A stretch of 64,000 nucleotides of DNA from Rossellomorea marisflavi (GTDB taxonomy: Bacteria > Bacillota > Bacilli > Bacillales > Bacillaceae_B). The number at the start of each line of letters is the position of its first letter. The first letter of the stretch is position 1. The stretch lies in assembly GCF_001274775.1 (NCBI RefSeq), contig NZ_LGUE01000001.1:1399705-1463704 (forward strand). Direction: 5' to 3'. Made by a program: the position numbers and the translations under genes. A model generated the notes under the pieces. The model was not told the origin of the DNA, made no database searches, and worked only from the letters and a program-made list of their open reading frames with translations. Shown in pieces: positions 18,075 to 27,240 of the stretch.

Positions 18075-18554
18075 ATGAAAGAAGATTTAGCGAAGCTTTT
18101 GAATGAATGCATGGAATACGCATCAGAAGAGGATCTACACTCCCTTGGTCAGATGCTGGCGGGCATGAGGAAAAAGCAGGAGGATGGGGGACCTCTCCTT
18201 GGCGGTGTATTTGGAATGGAATGGGGAGAACAGGATGAAACCCTCACACTCACAATTCCCATCACCCCCCTTACCCATAATTCTCTAGGGATCGTGCATG
18301 GAGGTATCACGGCTACGATGGTGGATACCATCATGGGTACATTGGCCAATCGGGCGCTCCCTTCAGGATATGGAGCCGTTACAACCAACCTGAATGTCCA
18401 TTATCTTGCACCGGGAACAGGCGGTGAATTAACTGCGACAGGACAGATTCTCCATCATGGGACGAAGACCATGGTCGTCGAAGGAAAAGTGATCAGATCA
18501 GACGGTAAGGTCATCGCCCACTCGACTGGCTCCTTCTTTATTTTCAAAAAATGA
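18075..18554 (+). CDS. PaaI family hotdog-fold thioesterase
   Basis: This 159-residue protein is a single hotdog domain likely to hydrolyse acyl-CoA thioesters. The family signature is visible as NSLGIVHGGITATMVDTIMG near residue 75, followed by VTTNLNVHYLAPG and a C-terminal strand pair. The substrate is unknown. ATG 18075 follows GAAGGATGG; ATG 18051 would add eight residues. It converges on ylbC and ends in a shared hairpin. Confidence 0.85.
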   Translation: MKEDLAKLLNECMEYASEEDLHSLGQMLAGMRKKQEDGGPLLGGVFGMEWGEQDETLTLTIPITPLTHNSLGIVHGGITATMVDTIMGTLANRALPSGYGAVTTNLNVHYLAPGTGGELTATGQILHHGTKTMVVEGKVIRSDGKVIAHSTGSFFIFKK

Positions 18555-18558
18555 CGAA

Positions 18559-18582
18559 AGATCCCGGGGAATCCGGGATCTC
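18559..18582. terminator. Hairpin between the thioesterase gene and ylbC
   Basis: AGATCCCGG pairs with CCGGGATCT across GGAAT. On the plus strand CTTT follows; on the minus strand TTCGTCATTTTTTG follows. It is a moderate terminator for both genes. Confidence 0.7.
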
Positions 18583-18583
18583 T

Positions 18584-19645
18584 TTAAGGTAAATCGGGCT
18601 TTTTGATGAAATTCTGGGTATAGTACCCTTTGTAAACCCCGACACCGATATGGGTGAATGCTTTGTCCAAAAGGATTTTCCTGTGCCCATCTGAATTCAG
18701 CCACCCATGCACGGCTTCAGGACCATCAAGGTACTGGGAAGCGATATTCTCACCAGCCGTTTGATAAGGGACACCCTGTTTATCCAGTCTATCTGTCAAT
18801 GAACCCATGGCATCCGATTCGTGGGAAAAGTAGTTTTTATCGTGCATTTCCCGACTGTGGCCCCTGGCGGCGTTCGCCGTGGTTTCATCCCATTGGAGTG
18901 TGGATTCTCCATATTGCTTCCTCATGATATTTGTGATGGCGTATATCTGCTTTTCGTTCGCTTCGTTTACTTCCTCCCACTCTTCTTCAGAAGGCGGCAC
19001 CTCTTCTGCCAGTTCCCCCCTATACATCATTTCATAAGGATGCATTGCAACAAGGGTTTCACTGTCCATGAAGCGGATACTTGATAGTTCACCGGTGAAC
19101 TTGTCCAGGTACAATTGGGCATACAGATCGCCAAGTGGGACCAACAGCCTCGTATTGAGGTCCTCTTCGTTCAGTTCAAACTGATAGGATCCAGAATCAG
19201 ATTTGACGACGATTTCTGAGTCGACGATGGTGAATCGATAAATGTCCTCAAGCTTTTGTCCTAGTTTATACGGGGCAACATCAAGGCCGTTCCCGATGGC
19301 ATAAAGGGAGACCACCTTCTTGTCCCTGACCCCGAATTGTATGTATTCCGTATCCGGCACATTGTAAACCCACCAATCATAATTGAACGCACTGTCATCT
19401 ATACGGTCTGGTTCTCCAAATTCTTTTTTGATTTCATTGACGTTCTTACCGATATAAACGGATAGGCCGGTTTTTGGTCTTTCTCCAGGCGGGGTCTCTG
19501 TCGACTGATCCAATTGATCATCTTTGTCCTCCAGCGTCTGGACGTCCGGACCCTTGAGCGGTTCATTTTCCTGTTTTTGGTCCTGATAGATCCCAAACAC
19601 GGTAAAGATGATAAGAATGATACCGATCCTAAGCAAGGTCTTCAG
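18584..19645 (-). CDS. ylbC: CAP/SCP-domain protein YlbC
   Basis: The product has an N-terminal membrane anchor (residues 5-22), a linker with PPGERPK, a CAP-associated N-terminal domain (about 65-200) and a C-terminal CAP/SCP domain (about 230-350) with HSREMHDKNYFSHES and TAGENIASQY. It is probably membrane-anchored, facing outside; the function is unknown. The start is uncertain. CTG 19645 lies eight bases after GGAGG and gives LKTLLRIGIIL, the form recalled for YlbC. TTG 19636 is the conventional alternative. Confidence 0.82.
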   Translation of the reverse strand: MKTLLRIGIILIIFTVFGIYQDQKQENEPLKGPDVQTLEDKDDQLDQSTETPPGERPKTGLSVYIGKNVNEIKKEFGEPDRIDDSAFNYDWWVYNVPDTEYIQFGVRDKKVVSLYAIGNGLDVAPYKLGQKLEDIYRFTIVDSEIVVKSDSGSYQFELNEEDLNTRLLVPLGDLYAQLYLDKFTGELSSIRFMDSETLVAMHPYEMMYRGELAEEVPPSEEEWEEVNEANEKQIYAITNIMRKQYGESTLQWDETTANAARGHSREMHDKNYFSHESDAMGSLTDRLDKQGVPYQTAGENIASQYLDGPEAVHGWLNSDGHRKILLDKAFTHIGVGVYKGYYTQNFIKKPDLP

Positions 19646-19951
19646 ATCTTCCCCCTCCCTTCTCTATTTACTATCATTATATGTTTCAGGTGGTAGAGGT
19701 AGTATCCTTTTGTTCAATCTGCCTACATTAAAGGATAGCATATTTTTCACTCTCTCAACACTAAGGATTCTCGGAATCACGAAGTGGACAGGGTCAAAAT
19801 TCAGAAAATGGGGAAAACATTACGCAAATCGCCATCTTCTTCTACTGGAAGACATTGCATGAAAACGTTTTTTCCACTATTATTAATAGGAGAATATAAG
19901 GCACCTTTTCAAAAGGAAAGGCTATCGCTTGACCATCTAGGAGGGAATACA
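19646..19951. other. ylbC-ylbA divergent intergenic region
   Basis: No conserved gene is seen. A plus-strand reading frame runs from 19784 into ylbA, but its first 56 codons look non-coding and lack a ribosome site. An imperfect cre-like sequence lies at 19859-19873. Confidence 0.5.
19859..19873. promoter_or_regulatory. Imperfect cre-like sequence upstream of ylbA
   Basis: ATGAAAACGTTTTTT fits WTGNAANCGNWNNCW except for T in place of the C at position 14. It lies 79-93 bases before the ylbA start. It may be chance. Confidence 0.3.
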
Positions 19952-20311
19952 ATGCATTTCACTGAAACGGGTTTTGAAGAGATTAAAGTCGACTTGAATC
20001 GACTGGATGACATCATGGAGTCCCACGGCCTCGTCCGTGCCGGTCAATGGGATTATGAACGTGTGACCTATGATCGTAAATTTGAAATTCGAGAAGGGAT
20101 ATTTTACCTTCGCCTGCAAGGCCTCGCCGTGGAAGGGGATGTGGGCAAACACGATGCTGTCATCCAGCTCATGACACCGCTCCTCGGCAAGCACTACTAC
20201 CCTCATGGCGTGGAATATGGAGAAGGAGAAACCTTCCCGAAGCATTTGATCACGTCATGCGAGAAGCTCTTGAACGACGTTAAGAAAGAAGCAGCAGAAT
20301 TTGCGTGGTAA
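19952..20311 (+). CDS. ylbA: YugN-like family protein YlbA
   Basis: The 119-residue cytosolic protein starts MHFTETGFEEIKVDLNRLDD and contains WDYERVTYDRKFEIREGIFYL, typical of the YugN-like family. Its function is unknown. TAGGAGGGAATACA marks the ATG at 19952; longer in-frame starts are not supported. It is monocistronic with a terminator directly after it. Confidence 0.85.
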   Translation: MHFTETGFEEIKVDLNRLDDIMESHGLVRAGQWDYERVTYDRKFEIREGIFYLRLQGLAVEGDVGKHDAVIQLMTPLLGKHYYPHGVEYGEGETFPKHLITSCEKLLNDVKKEAAEFAW

Positions 20312-20314
20312 TAC

Positions 20315-20342
20315 AAAAGACTGCCCCAGGGCAGTCTTTTAT
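20315..20342 (+). terminator. Terminator of ylbA
   Basis: AAAAGACTGCCC pairs with GGGCAGTCTTTT across CA, followed by ATTATG. It could work in both directions. Confidence 0.85.
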
Positions 20343-20452
20343 TATGCCCGTGGCCGGTTGGGAATTTCTTTTCCACCATGCAAAATGACTGTTCAATCTT
20401 TTATCCGTCACATATAATATAGATATAGTGTGACGTAGGAAGGAGTACTCCA

Positions 20453-21511
20453 TTGGCTAGATTCAAAAACAAAAAATTCCTGATTTATCTTGGGCTGTTC
20501 ATCGTGTTCATTCTGCTTTGCCTTTTCATCCTGCCCATTTCATTGCCATTGATCTTGGCATTCATGACGGCCTTGATCCTTGAGCCTTCAGTCAGAATGC
20601 TTCAGGGACGATTCGATTGGAAGCGCAAGGTGTCGGTTATGAGCATCTTTATCCTCTTTTTGCTCCTTTTGGGAGTTACCAGTTATTTCGTGACAACCAA
20701 AGTCGTAGGCGAAGGGGTCAAACTCGTTGAAAACACCCCTCATTATATTTCAAAGGTAGGAGACATCTGGGAAGAGTATGAGGATCGTCTTCTTGACTTA
20801 TCCAAAGACCTCCCCGATACCGTCGTGAAGGAATTCTCGGATGATGTGCAGCACTTCTTGGACCGGTCCAAATCCAAAATCCTGCAGTCCTTCAATCTAG
20901 AAAAGATAAGCGCTTATCTAACATACATACCCAACTTCCTGGTAAGCCTTCTCGTCTTCCTCATAGCCCTGTTCCTGTTCATGCTCGATCTTCCTCGCAT
21001 CAAACATATGATCTACAGTCATTTGACCGATGCGACGGCTGAAAAGGTGAACTTTATGATCTCAAGGATGACCGGCGTGTTCTTCGGATTCTTCAAGGCT
21101 CAGTTCCTGGTCAGCATCTTGATCTTTATCGTGACGTTGATCGGATTGCTCATCATCACACCTGAAGTGGCCATCATTATGTCGGTCATCATCTGGTTGA
21201 TCGATTTCCTTCCCCTGGTCGGCTCCATTGCCATACTTGGACCCTGGGCCCTTTACCACTTCATCACGGGAGACATCAGCCTTGGTACACAGCTTTCCGT
21301 GCTTGCCGCCGTCCTTCTCATTATCAGAAGGACGGTCGAACCCAAAGTAATGGGGACGCATATCGGACTCTCTCCACTGGCAACGCTTATTGCCATGTAT
21401 CTCGGACTTAAGCTCTTCGGAGTCATGGGATTTGTCATTGGTCCGTTTTTGCTGATCCTGTTCAATTCCGCGAAGGAAGCTGGAATCATCAAGCTCAACT
21501 TCAAATTGTAA
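20453..21511 (+). CDS. AI-2E transporter family (YtvI-type) membrane protein
   Basis: The 352-residue polytopic membrane protein has about eight hydrophobic segments, with the family core LIDFLPLVGSIAILGPWALY near residue 245 and RRTVEPKVMGTHIGLSPLA near residue 287. The family includes the sporulation protein YtvI and several permeases; the substrate cannot be told. The start is TTG 20453, seven bases after AAGGAG. The sequence CATATAATATAG about 40 bases upstream could hold a -10 box. A terminator shared with the Eis-like gene follows. Confidence 0.8.
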   Translation: MARFKNKKFLIYLGLFIVFILLCLFILPISLPLILAFMTALILEPSVRMLQGRFDWKRKVSVMSIFILFLLLLGVTSYFVTTKVVGEGVKLVENTPHYISKVGDIWEEYEDRLLDLSKDLPDTVVKEFSDDVQHFLDRSKSKILQSFNLEKISAYLTYIPNFLVSLLVFLIALFLFMLDLPRIKHMIYSHLTDATAEKVNFMISRMTGVFFGFFKAQFLVSILIFIVTLIGLLIITPEVAIIMSVIIWLIDFLPLVGSIAILGPWALYHFITGDISLGTQLSVLAAVLLIIRRTVEPKVMGTHIGLSPLATLIAMYLGLKLFGVMGFVIGPFLLILFNSAKEAGIIKLNFKL

Positions 21512-21518
21512 CACCATG

Positions 21519-21547
21519 CAAAAGGAGCCCCCATAAGGGCTCCTTTT
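21519..21547. terminator. Bidirectional terminator
   Basis: AAAAGGAGCCC pairs with GGGCTCCTTTT across CCATAA. It lies between the convergent YtvI-type and acetyltransferase genes. Confidence 0.85.
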
Positions 21548-21556
21548 GTCGTTCAA

Positions 21557-22678
21557 TCAGAAAAAATCTTGGAAGCAGGTCTGCCTTGTTGTACTGACCG
21601 ATTCAAGAAAGGCGACCTCATCAGCGTCGATATGACCCATAGCCTCTAAATCGGCCGCACTCAAAAAGCCAAAAGTGAAGGCTGATAATTCCTTGATGCC
21701 CACTTCCACATCTGCCGGGCTGCCATCACGTCGTTCCACCCCATTCACCGAAAGATGCCAGACAGCTGAATTCCAAGTTGCATGTTGATCCACTACCTTC
21801 AACGTAAAGGCTTCGAATGTTTCTTTATCGCGCAAATACGTTTTTAGAAACGGCTCTACATCCACGACCCTTGCCATGAAATAAGGATAGTCCTCCACCT
21901 TGATGCGTGGATTTTTCAGCATCAAGGGCAAAACCTCCCCTTCTGCCAGCTTCACCTTAACCGTTAATACCATGGAATCATGCTGACAAATGAAATTCCA
22001 CAGCCCTTTCCTTGCCCCCGGGGTCAGTGGGAGAAATTCATCGACGGTCATCACGCCTTCTGAGATAGTGTATAGTATGTACCCTTCCATTTCGTCGGCA
22101 TGATAGGTCGCTACGTGCCACTGATCTTCTTTCTTCTTCCACCATGCATCCGTGCGAACGAGCATCCCATTATGTTTCTTTGCGTATCGATCATAGGCTT
22201 CCATTACTTCTTTGGTCACCCCTTCACGTCGAATGGTACACGTGGCGGTTGATAAGGGACTCAATTCCTTCTGATCCACTGTCATCTGGCGATAGGATGC
22301 AAATACCTCCCAACCGAATTTCCGGTAGAAATCAATGTAAAACGGATGGAGCATGGAAATAAACTGTCCCGCTTCCTTCATTGCTTCTAGAGAATGAAGG
22401 AGGAGCTTCCTTACATACCCATTCCTCCTATATTCCGGGTAGGTGGCGACTCCGGCCACGCCTCCCATCGGGATCATCCGTTCTCCAAACCAAGTCTGGA
22501 ATGGCATGAGGTGAAGCTTGGCCGCCAGGTGATCATCGTGGAAGATCCCAAAGATCTTCTGATCCCCCATCTGTTCACTTCTTTGTTCCCGCTCCTCTTC
22601 AGATAGCTTATATTGAAACGCGTATTCTGACAGCTGCAGGGACTGGCTATAGTCTCGTTCTTCAAGGGTTCGTATCAT
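21557..22678 (-). CDS. Eis-like GNAT N-acetyltransferase
   Basis: This 373-residue protein has the three-part Eis layout. An N-terminal GNAT domain carries GGVAGVATYPEYRRNGYVRKLL near residues 70-90. A second GNAT-like region follows, and the C-terminus resembles a sterol-carrier fold (from about residue 290). Eis proteins acetylate amines, including aminoglycosides in Mycobacterium; the substrate here is unknown. The start MIRTLEERDY follows GGAGGATATACG; an ATG six codons upstream lies inside that ribosome site. The gene is outside the ylb core set. Confidence 0.83.
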   Translation of the reverse strand: MIRTLEERDYSQSLQLSEYAFQYKLSEEEREQRSEQMGDQKIFGIFHDDHLAAKLHLMPFQTWFGERMIPMGGVAGVATYPEYRRNGYVRKLLLHSLEAMKEAGQFISMLHPFYIDFYRKFGWEVFASYRQMTVDQKELSPLSTATCTIRREGVTKEVMEAYDRYAKKHNGMLVRTDAWWKKKEDQWHVATYHADEMEGYILYTISEGVMTVDEFLPLTPGARKGLWNFICQHDSMVLTVKVKLAEGEVLPLMLKNPRIKVEDYPYFMARVVDVEPFLKTYLRDKETFEAFTLKVVDQHATWNSAVWHLSVNGVERRDGSPADVEVGIKELSAFTFGFLSAADLEAMGHIDADEVAFLESVSTTRQTCFQDFF

Positions 22679-22765
22679 CGTATATCCTCCTTCCACCTTA
22701 AACTATTCGGTATAAACCTATGATATTCACAGATTTCGATCACAACCGTTCTGCAATGAGTGAAA

Positions 22766-22793
22766 ATAAAAAAACCGCCAATAAGCTGGCGGC
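22766..22793 (-). terminator. Terminator of the DUF420 gene
   Basis: On the minus strand CCGCCA and TGGCGG pair and are followed by TTTTTTTATTTT. It lies directly after the stop codon at 22801. Confidence 0.85.
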
Positions 22794-22800
22794 TGTTTGA

Positions 22801-23262
22801 TCAATTTCCAAGGATGGCCTTAATGACGGAAGTCGTCTCCCCTCCATGGTAAAAGACGTACAGAAGCAAATAGACGGCTACACCGGTGATCGCGGTAAAG
22901 AACCAAATGATGCTCGTGATCGGACCAAGTTTCCTGTGTCTTTTCAGACGATCCTGATAGCCTGTCCATAAGCTCATAAGCCCGAATACCGCACCGACTG
23001 TAGCCAATGTGATATGGAAGACGAGGAAAATCGTGTAATAGATCTTCAGATCATCGGGACCACCGAATGAAGTGTTCCCAATGAATATCGTACGACTTGC
23101 ATAGATGATGAAGAAGATGAGGGCAAAGATGCCTGCCAACGTCATGGTCTTCTGATGTTTCTCAAATTCCCTTTTCTTTATCTGCCACCACCCGATGGCA
23201 ACGGTGATCGCACTGAGGACGATAAAGCTCGTGCTGATCGTAGGTAAGACTGGTAACGACAT
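22801..23262 (-). CDS. yozB: DUF420 (YozB/CtaM type) membrane protein
   Basis: The 153-residue protein has four membrane helices (about 10-28, 42-60, 75-97 and 118-140). Conserved His residues lie at the helix ends (FEKHQ, FHITLA, RLKRHRKLGP, FYHGG). It matches DUF420; the S. aureus member CtaM is needed for haem A-type oxidase activity. Its place after ctaG supports a role in oxidase assembly here. It is 40 bases from ctaG and likely co-transcribed. Confidence 0.83.
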   Translation of the reverse strand: MSLPVLPTISTSFIVLSAITVAIGWWQIKKREFEKHQKTMTLAGIFALIFFIIYASRTIFIGNTSFGGPDDLKIYYTIFLVFHITLATVGAVFGLMSLWTGYQDRLKRHRKLGPITSIIWFFTAITGVAVYLLLYVFYHGGETTSVIKAILGN

Positions 23263-23302
23263 AATCTCAAATCCTCGCTTTTTCTAGTGTAAATATTGCT
23301 TT

Positions 23303-24211
23303 TTACGATTCGGTTGAAGATGGATCAATGACAGGGTCATATGACAGCTTCTCTTGTTTTTCTTGATCACTCCGGTACCATTGGAAAAACAGATTGAACA
23401 GCATGACACCGAATACAATCTCCTGGATGATCTTCATGATGACACCACCGAGCTGCTGGTCGTTTTCAATGGACATATTCGTAAATAATTCTGGACCACT
23501 GATGCTTAGGCCATCCAGGGTATTCGCAGGAACACAAAGGGCCAACGCTTTCATGAATTCCTGAGGGTCATAGTACGGCGCATACAAAGGATTCTCAGCA
23601 AATATAATCAATCCGCAGGCAGGTGTCAATAGGACAGCGCTCCCAAGGATGTATCCGATCCTTTTCAGTCCGCTCAGATCAATATCCTCATCTCCCGGAT
23701 TCAGGAGAGGCCACCACATGAACAACGAAAGGATAAAGAGGATCGTCATGGCAAGGCCATGAGAAGTCGGATCCGTCCTGACATGGTCGAATACGATCGG
23801 GATATGGTAAATCGAAAAAATCACATTGAATGACAAAAGGGATATCAGGGGTTTTGTCATGAACCCGAATACACCTTTGATGACCGGAAGTTTGATGACG
23901 GCCTTCCACACCCACGTGGGGATTCCCAAAATGATAAGCGGGGTGACGACCAAGTACAGCAGAGCCATCTGGGTCATATGGGCTGAAAACAAGATGGAAC
24001 TCAACACCTCGACGGGTGAACCCTTGACCACATAGAGGAGCAGCATTCCCAATATAAAGTACACTGCCTGTTTCTTTGTCAGCGGTTCGCTATCCGGAAA
24101 GCTTCTTCTCCATTTGACAGTCAACAAAAAATAGACCGCAATTAAAAATACAAGAGCCACAATGAAAAATGGACTCCACAACGCCATAAATCCAAAAATA
24201 CCCAAAGGCAT
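23303..24211 (-). CDS. ctaG: Cytochrome c oxidase assembly factor CtaG
   Basis: This 302-residue integral membrane protein has about seven helices and belongs to the CtaG_Bacillus family needed for the caa3 oxidase. Conserved segments include FSAHMTQMALLYLVVTPLII near residue 80 and HGLAMTILFILSLFMWWPLL. ATG 24211 follows GGGGTG; GTG 24220 is a weaker alternative. It is separated from ctaF by a terminator, so readthrough or its own promoter is needed. Confidence 0.88.
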   Translation of the reverse strand: MPLGIFGFMALWSPFFIVALVFLIAVYFLLTVKWRRSFPDSEPLTKKQAVYFILGMLLLYVVKGSPVEVLSSILFSAHMTQMALLYLVVTPLIILGIPTWVWKAVIKLPVIKGVFGFMTKPLISLLSFNVIFSIYHIPIVFDHVRTDPTSHGLAMTILFILSLFMWWPLLNPGDEDIDLSGLKRIGYILGSAVLLTPACGLIIFAENPLYAPYYDPQEFMKALALCVPANTLDGLSISGPELFTNMSIENDQQLGGVIMKIIQEIVFGVMLFNLFFQWYRSDQEKQEKLSYDPVIDPSSTES

Positions 24212-24330
24212 TTTCCACACCCCATTTCACTTATAGCACTTACCCTCATTATACTGACTCCCCTCAGGCACTTCAATGTGACCTGTTGACAAAGTCATGA
24301 ACATTAAGGCAGTACGGTTCAAACACGAAG

Positions 24331-24366
24331 AAAAATGACCGGCCACAAACTCCGTGGCCGGTCATT
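24331..24366 (-). terminator. Terminator after ctaF
   Basis: AATGACCGGCCAC pairs with GTGGCCGGTCATT across AAACTCC. On the minus strand it is followed by TTTTCTTCG. It ends ctaBCDEF before ctaG. Confidence 0.85.
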
Positions 24367-24373
24367 CCCTCTT

Positions 24374-24706
24374 TTAGATCCAAACGATTGTAAGGAAAGC
24401 CAAGATCGTGATGAAGGCAACCAGCGCACCTGAATACAGGAAAAGCGATGGGGCTTCATGTCCTTTATGGCTCATATGCATGAAATAATACAATTGGAAT
24501 ACAAGCTGGACCACGGCAAGAAGCAGGATGAAAGGAAGTACGAAATACTTATCGAAATCCCCTGCAACAGCTATGAACGCAATCAATGTCAAGAAGATCA
24601 TGAGCATGAAGGCGGTGAGCTGCATCCGCATATCTTCCTTGTTCTTCCTTCGTCTGTACTCGTAATCCACGCTTGGGTTACCTGAATTTGATTGTTGATT
24701 CGCCAT
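24374..24706 (-). CDS. ctaF: Cytochrome c oxidase subunit IV
   Basis: This 110-residue membrane protein with three helices (about 30-49, 55-75 and 88-108) is the subunit IVB of the caa3 oxidase. The LYYFMHMSHKG segment between helices 2 and 3 is typical. It lies four bases after ctaE, so it is in the same transcript. Confidence 0.92.
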   Translation of the reverse strand: MANQQSNSGNPSVDYEYRRRKNKEDMRMQLTAFMLMIFLTLIAFIAVAGDFDKYFVLPFILLLAVVQLVFQLYYFMHMSHKGHEAPSLFLYSGALVAFITILAFLTIVWI

Positions 24707-24710
24707 CAGT

Positions 24711-25340
24711 TTATCCCACCATTCCCATTAAATATACTACTGTAAAGATAAATACCCAAACAACGTCGATAAAATGCCAATAGAGTGAAGCCAGATAGAA
24801 TTTCGGAGCGTTGTAAAGGTTCAATCCCCTTTTAGCATTCCTGAGCATGAGTGTGACGATCCAAAGAAGACCGAAGGCTACGTGAGCCCCGTGGAAGCCT
24901 ACAAGGGTGTAGAAAGAAGAACCGAAAGCAGAACTAGTAAAGGTGTGGCCATATTCATGCACATAATGATTGAACTCATAGATTTCCAGTGCAAGGAATG
25001 CTGCTCCAAGCAGGACTGTAATCAATAACCAGGCCTGCATCCTCTTTACGTTGTAGTTCTTCATGTGATACATGGCATAAACGCTTGTCAGTGAGCTGAC
25101 CAAAAGGAGCATCGTAGCAAGGAATGCCAGCGGCAGATCGAATATATCCTTTGCCAGCGCATGACTATCACTTGGTACTTTATCCTTCAGTGCCAGATAT
25201 GTGGCAAACAGAGAGCCGAACAGGACGGTTTCTCCACCAAGGAAAAACCAGAAGCCCATAAATTTATTCTTTCCTTCAAGGGTGGCCTTCTCAGGGGAGG
25301 CCGGCCAGGTCTTAGGCGTGAATTTTTCATCTGCATGCAT
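24711..25340 (-). CDS. ctaE: Cytochrome c oxidase subunit III
   Basis: This 209-residue membrane protein has five helices, the form usual in Bacillus (the animal protein has seven). Conserved segments are GFWFFLGGETVLFGSLFATYLA near residue 29, GFHGAHVAFGLLWI near residue 147 and LYWHFIDVVWVFIF near residue 187. The ATG overlaps the ctaD stop (TAATG), indicating translational coupling. Confidence 0.95.
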   Translation of the reverse strand: MHADEKFTPKTWPASPEKATLEGKNKFMGFWFFLGGETVLFGSLFATYLALKDKVPSDSHALAKDIFDLPLAFLATMLLLVSSLTSVYAMYHMKNYNVKRMQAWLLITVLLGAAFLALEIYEFNHYVHEYGHTFTSSAFGSSFYTLVGFHGAHVAFGLLWIVTLMLRNAKRGLNLYNAPKFYLASLYWHFIDVVWVFIFTVVYLMGMVG

Positions 25341-27211
25341 TATGCCTTACCCCCTTTGTCGTCGTCATCAAGCAGATCTTCCTTATGGACGTGGTACCCA
25401 TGATCATCAAGAACCGAACGGAAGAACATCGCTCCGAGTGTGATCAGCATGCCGATGATGAGGACAGGAAGAGCCCATGCTTTATCATCCACATGATACA
25501 TGGCACCGAAAGCCGCAATGAACAGACCGAGTGAGACGATGAGCGGGATGATGGAATTATTCGGCATATGGATATCACCGATTGGTTCCGCAGGTGTCAA
25601 TCCGTCTTTCCCCTCCATCTTCTCAAGCCAGTACGCATCCAACCCACGGATAAGCGGTGTCTGTTTGAAGTTGTAGAATGGCGGCGGTGACGGAATGGCC
25701 CATTCGATGGTACGGCCGTCGCCCCATGGATCATTGCCGACCCGGACACCTTTCACCTGTGTAGAGATGATATTGATCAGCAGGAAGATGACGGCTACGC
25801 CCATGAATCCTGCTCCAATGGAAGATACCAGATTTCCATTGTCAAGACCTTGACCAGGAAGGAACTTCCAGATACGGCGCGGCATTCCCATCAGCCCAAG
25901 GAAATGCTGGATGAAGAACGTAAGATGGAAACCAATGAAGAACAGCCAGAACGTGATCTTGCCCAAGAAGTCATTCAGCATGGTTCCAAAGATTTTCGGC
26001 CAGTAGTAGTGCGTTCCGGCAAGAAGTGCGAATACGACTCCCCCTACGATGACATAGTGGAAATGGGCAACGACGAAATACGTATCATGGAACTGATAAT
26101 CTGCAGTCGCAGATGCGTTCATGATTCCGGTGACCCCACCCGCTACGAAAGTCGGGATGAAGGCGACCGCATAGAGCATCGGAGTCGTAAAACTGAGACT
26201 GCCGCCCCACATTGTGAGGAGCCAGTTGAAGATCTTGATCCCCGTCGGTACCGCGATGGCCATGGTGGCAACGGCAAAGATGGCGTTTGCGATCGGGCCT
26301 AGTCCGACTGTGAACATATGGTGAGCCCAAACCATGAAGCCGAGGAATCCGATCAATACCGTGGCAAAGACCATGGAAGAGTATCCAAATAGCCGCTTCC
26401 TCGAGAAGTGAGGAATGATTTCTGAGAATATTCCGAATGCCGGAAGCACGAGGATATATACTTCAGGATGTCCGAAGATCCAGAAGAAATGCTCCCAGAT
26501 GATCGTGTTACCGCCATTGGCGACAACGAAGAAATTAGAACCGAACATGCGGTCGAATAACATTAGGAATAATCCCACTGTCAGAGCCGGGAATGCGAAC
26601 AAGATGAGAGCGGATGTGACGAATACGGTCCACGTGAACAATGGCATACGCATATAAGTCATTCCGGGAGCCCTCATATTGATAATGGTGACGAGAAAGT
26701 TGATCCCCCCAATCAGTGTACCGGCCCCGGATATTTGAAGCCCGAGGACATAAAAGTCGATGCCGTGTCCTGGTGAATTTAGTGATAAGGACGCATAAGA
26801 CGTCCACCCTGCATCAGGAGCACCGCCCAGGAACCAGGACATGTTCAGGAACACCCCTCCGGCAAAGAACAGCCAGAAGCCCAGTGAGTTCAGGAATGGG
26901 AATGCTACATCACGCGCGCCAATCTGGAGCGGGACGACCGCATTCATGAATGCAAAAATCAGTGGCATGGCCGCCAGGAAAATCATGGTCGTACCGTGCA
27001 TGGTCAATACTTCGTTGTACAAACCGGCGCTTACGAAATCATTATTCGGTACCGCCAGCTGTATACGTATGATAAGGGCTTCCAAACCACCGACGAGGAA
27101 GAAGAATCCCCCTGCCGCGAGGTAAAGGATGGCGATCTTCTTGTGATCCACTGTTGTCAGGTAATCCCAAAGAGTCGCGCCGAAGCCTTTTTTCTGTGCG
27201 TAGCTACTCAC
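25340..27211 (-). CDS. ctaD: Cytochrome c oxidase subunit I
   Basis: This is the catalytic subunit of the caa3 oxidase, with haem A, haem A3 and CuB and a redox-driven proton pump. The 623-residue protein has more than 12 helices. Ligand motifs are visible: LTMHGTTMIF (low-spin haem His), WIFGHPEVYILVLPAFG (CuB His and the cross-linked Tyr), WAHHMFTVG (two CuB His) and VVAHFHYVIVGG (haem ligands). The start is GTG 27211, seven bases after GGGAGG. It follows ctaC by 29 bases. Confidence 0.97.
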   Translation of the reverse strand: MSSYAQKKGFGATLWDYLTTVDHKKIAILYLAAGGFFFLVGGLEALIIRIQLAVPNNDFVSAGLYNEVLTMHGTTMIFLAAMPLIFAFMNAVVPLQIGARDVAFPFLNSLGFWLFFAGGVFLNMSWFLGGAPDAGWTSYASLSLNSPGHGIDFYVLGLQISGAGTLIGGINFLVTIINMRAPGMTYMRMPLFTWTVFVTSALILFAFPALTVGLFLMLFDRMFGSNFFVVANGGNTIIWEHFFWIFGHPEVYILVLPAFGIFSEIIPHFSRKRLFGYSSMVFATVLIGFLGFMVWAHHMFTVGLGPIANAIFAVATMAIAVPTGIKIFNWLLTMWGGSLSFTTPMLYAVAFIPTFVAGGVTGIMNASATADYQFHDTYFVVAHFHYVIVGGVVFALLAGTHYYWPKIFGTMLNDFLGKITFWLFFIGFHLTFFIQHFLGLMGMPRRIWKFLPGQGLDNGNLVSSIGAGFMGVAVIFLLINIISTQVKGVRVGNDPWGDGRTIEWAIPSPPPFYNFKQTPLIRGLDAYWLEKMEGKDGLTPAEPIGDIHMPNNSIIPLIVSLGLFIAAFGAMYHVDDKAWALPVLIIGMLITLGAMFFRSVLDDHGYHVHKEDLLDDDDKGGKA

Positions 27212-27240
27212 GATTAAACCTCCCTTTTACTCTTTCCCCT

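Noticed and set aside
21062..21556. Long minus-strand frame opposite the YtvI-type gene
   Set aside because: It lies wholly antisense to a clear membrane-protein gene and its translation is a charged shadow without ribosome site or family similarity.
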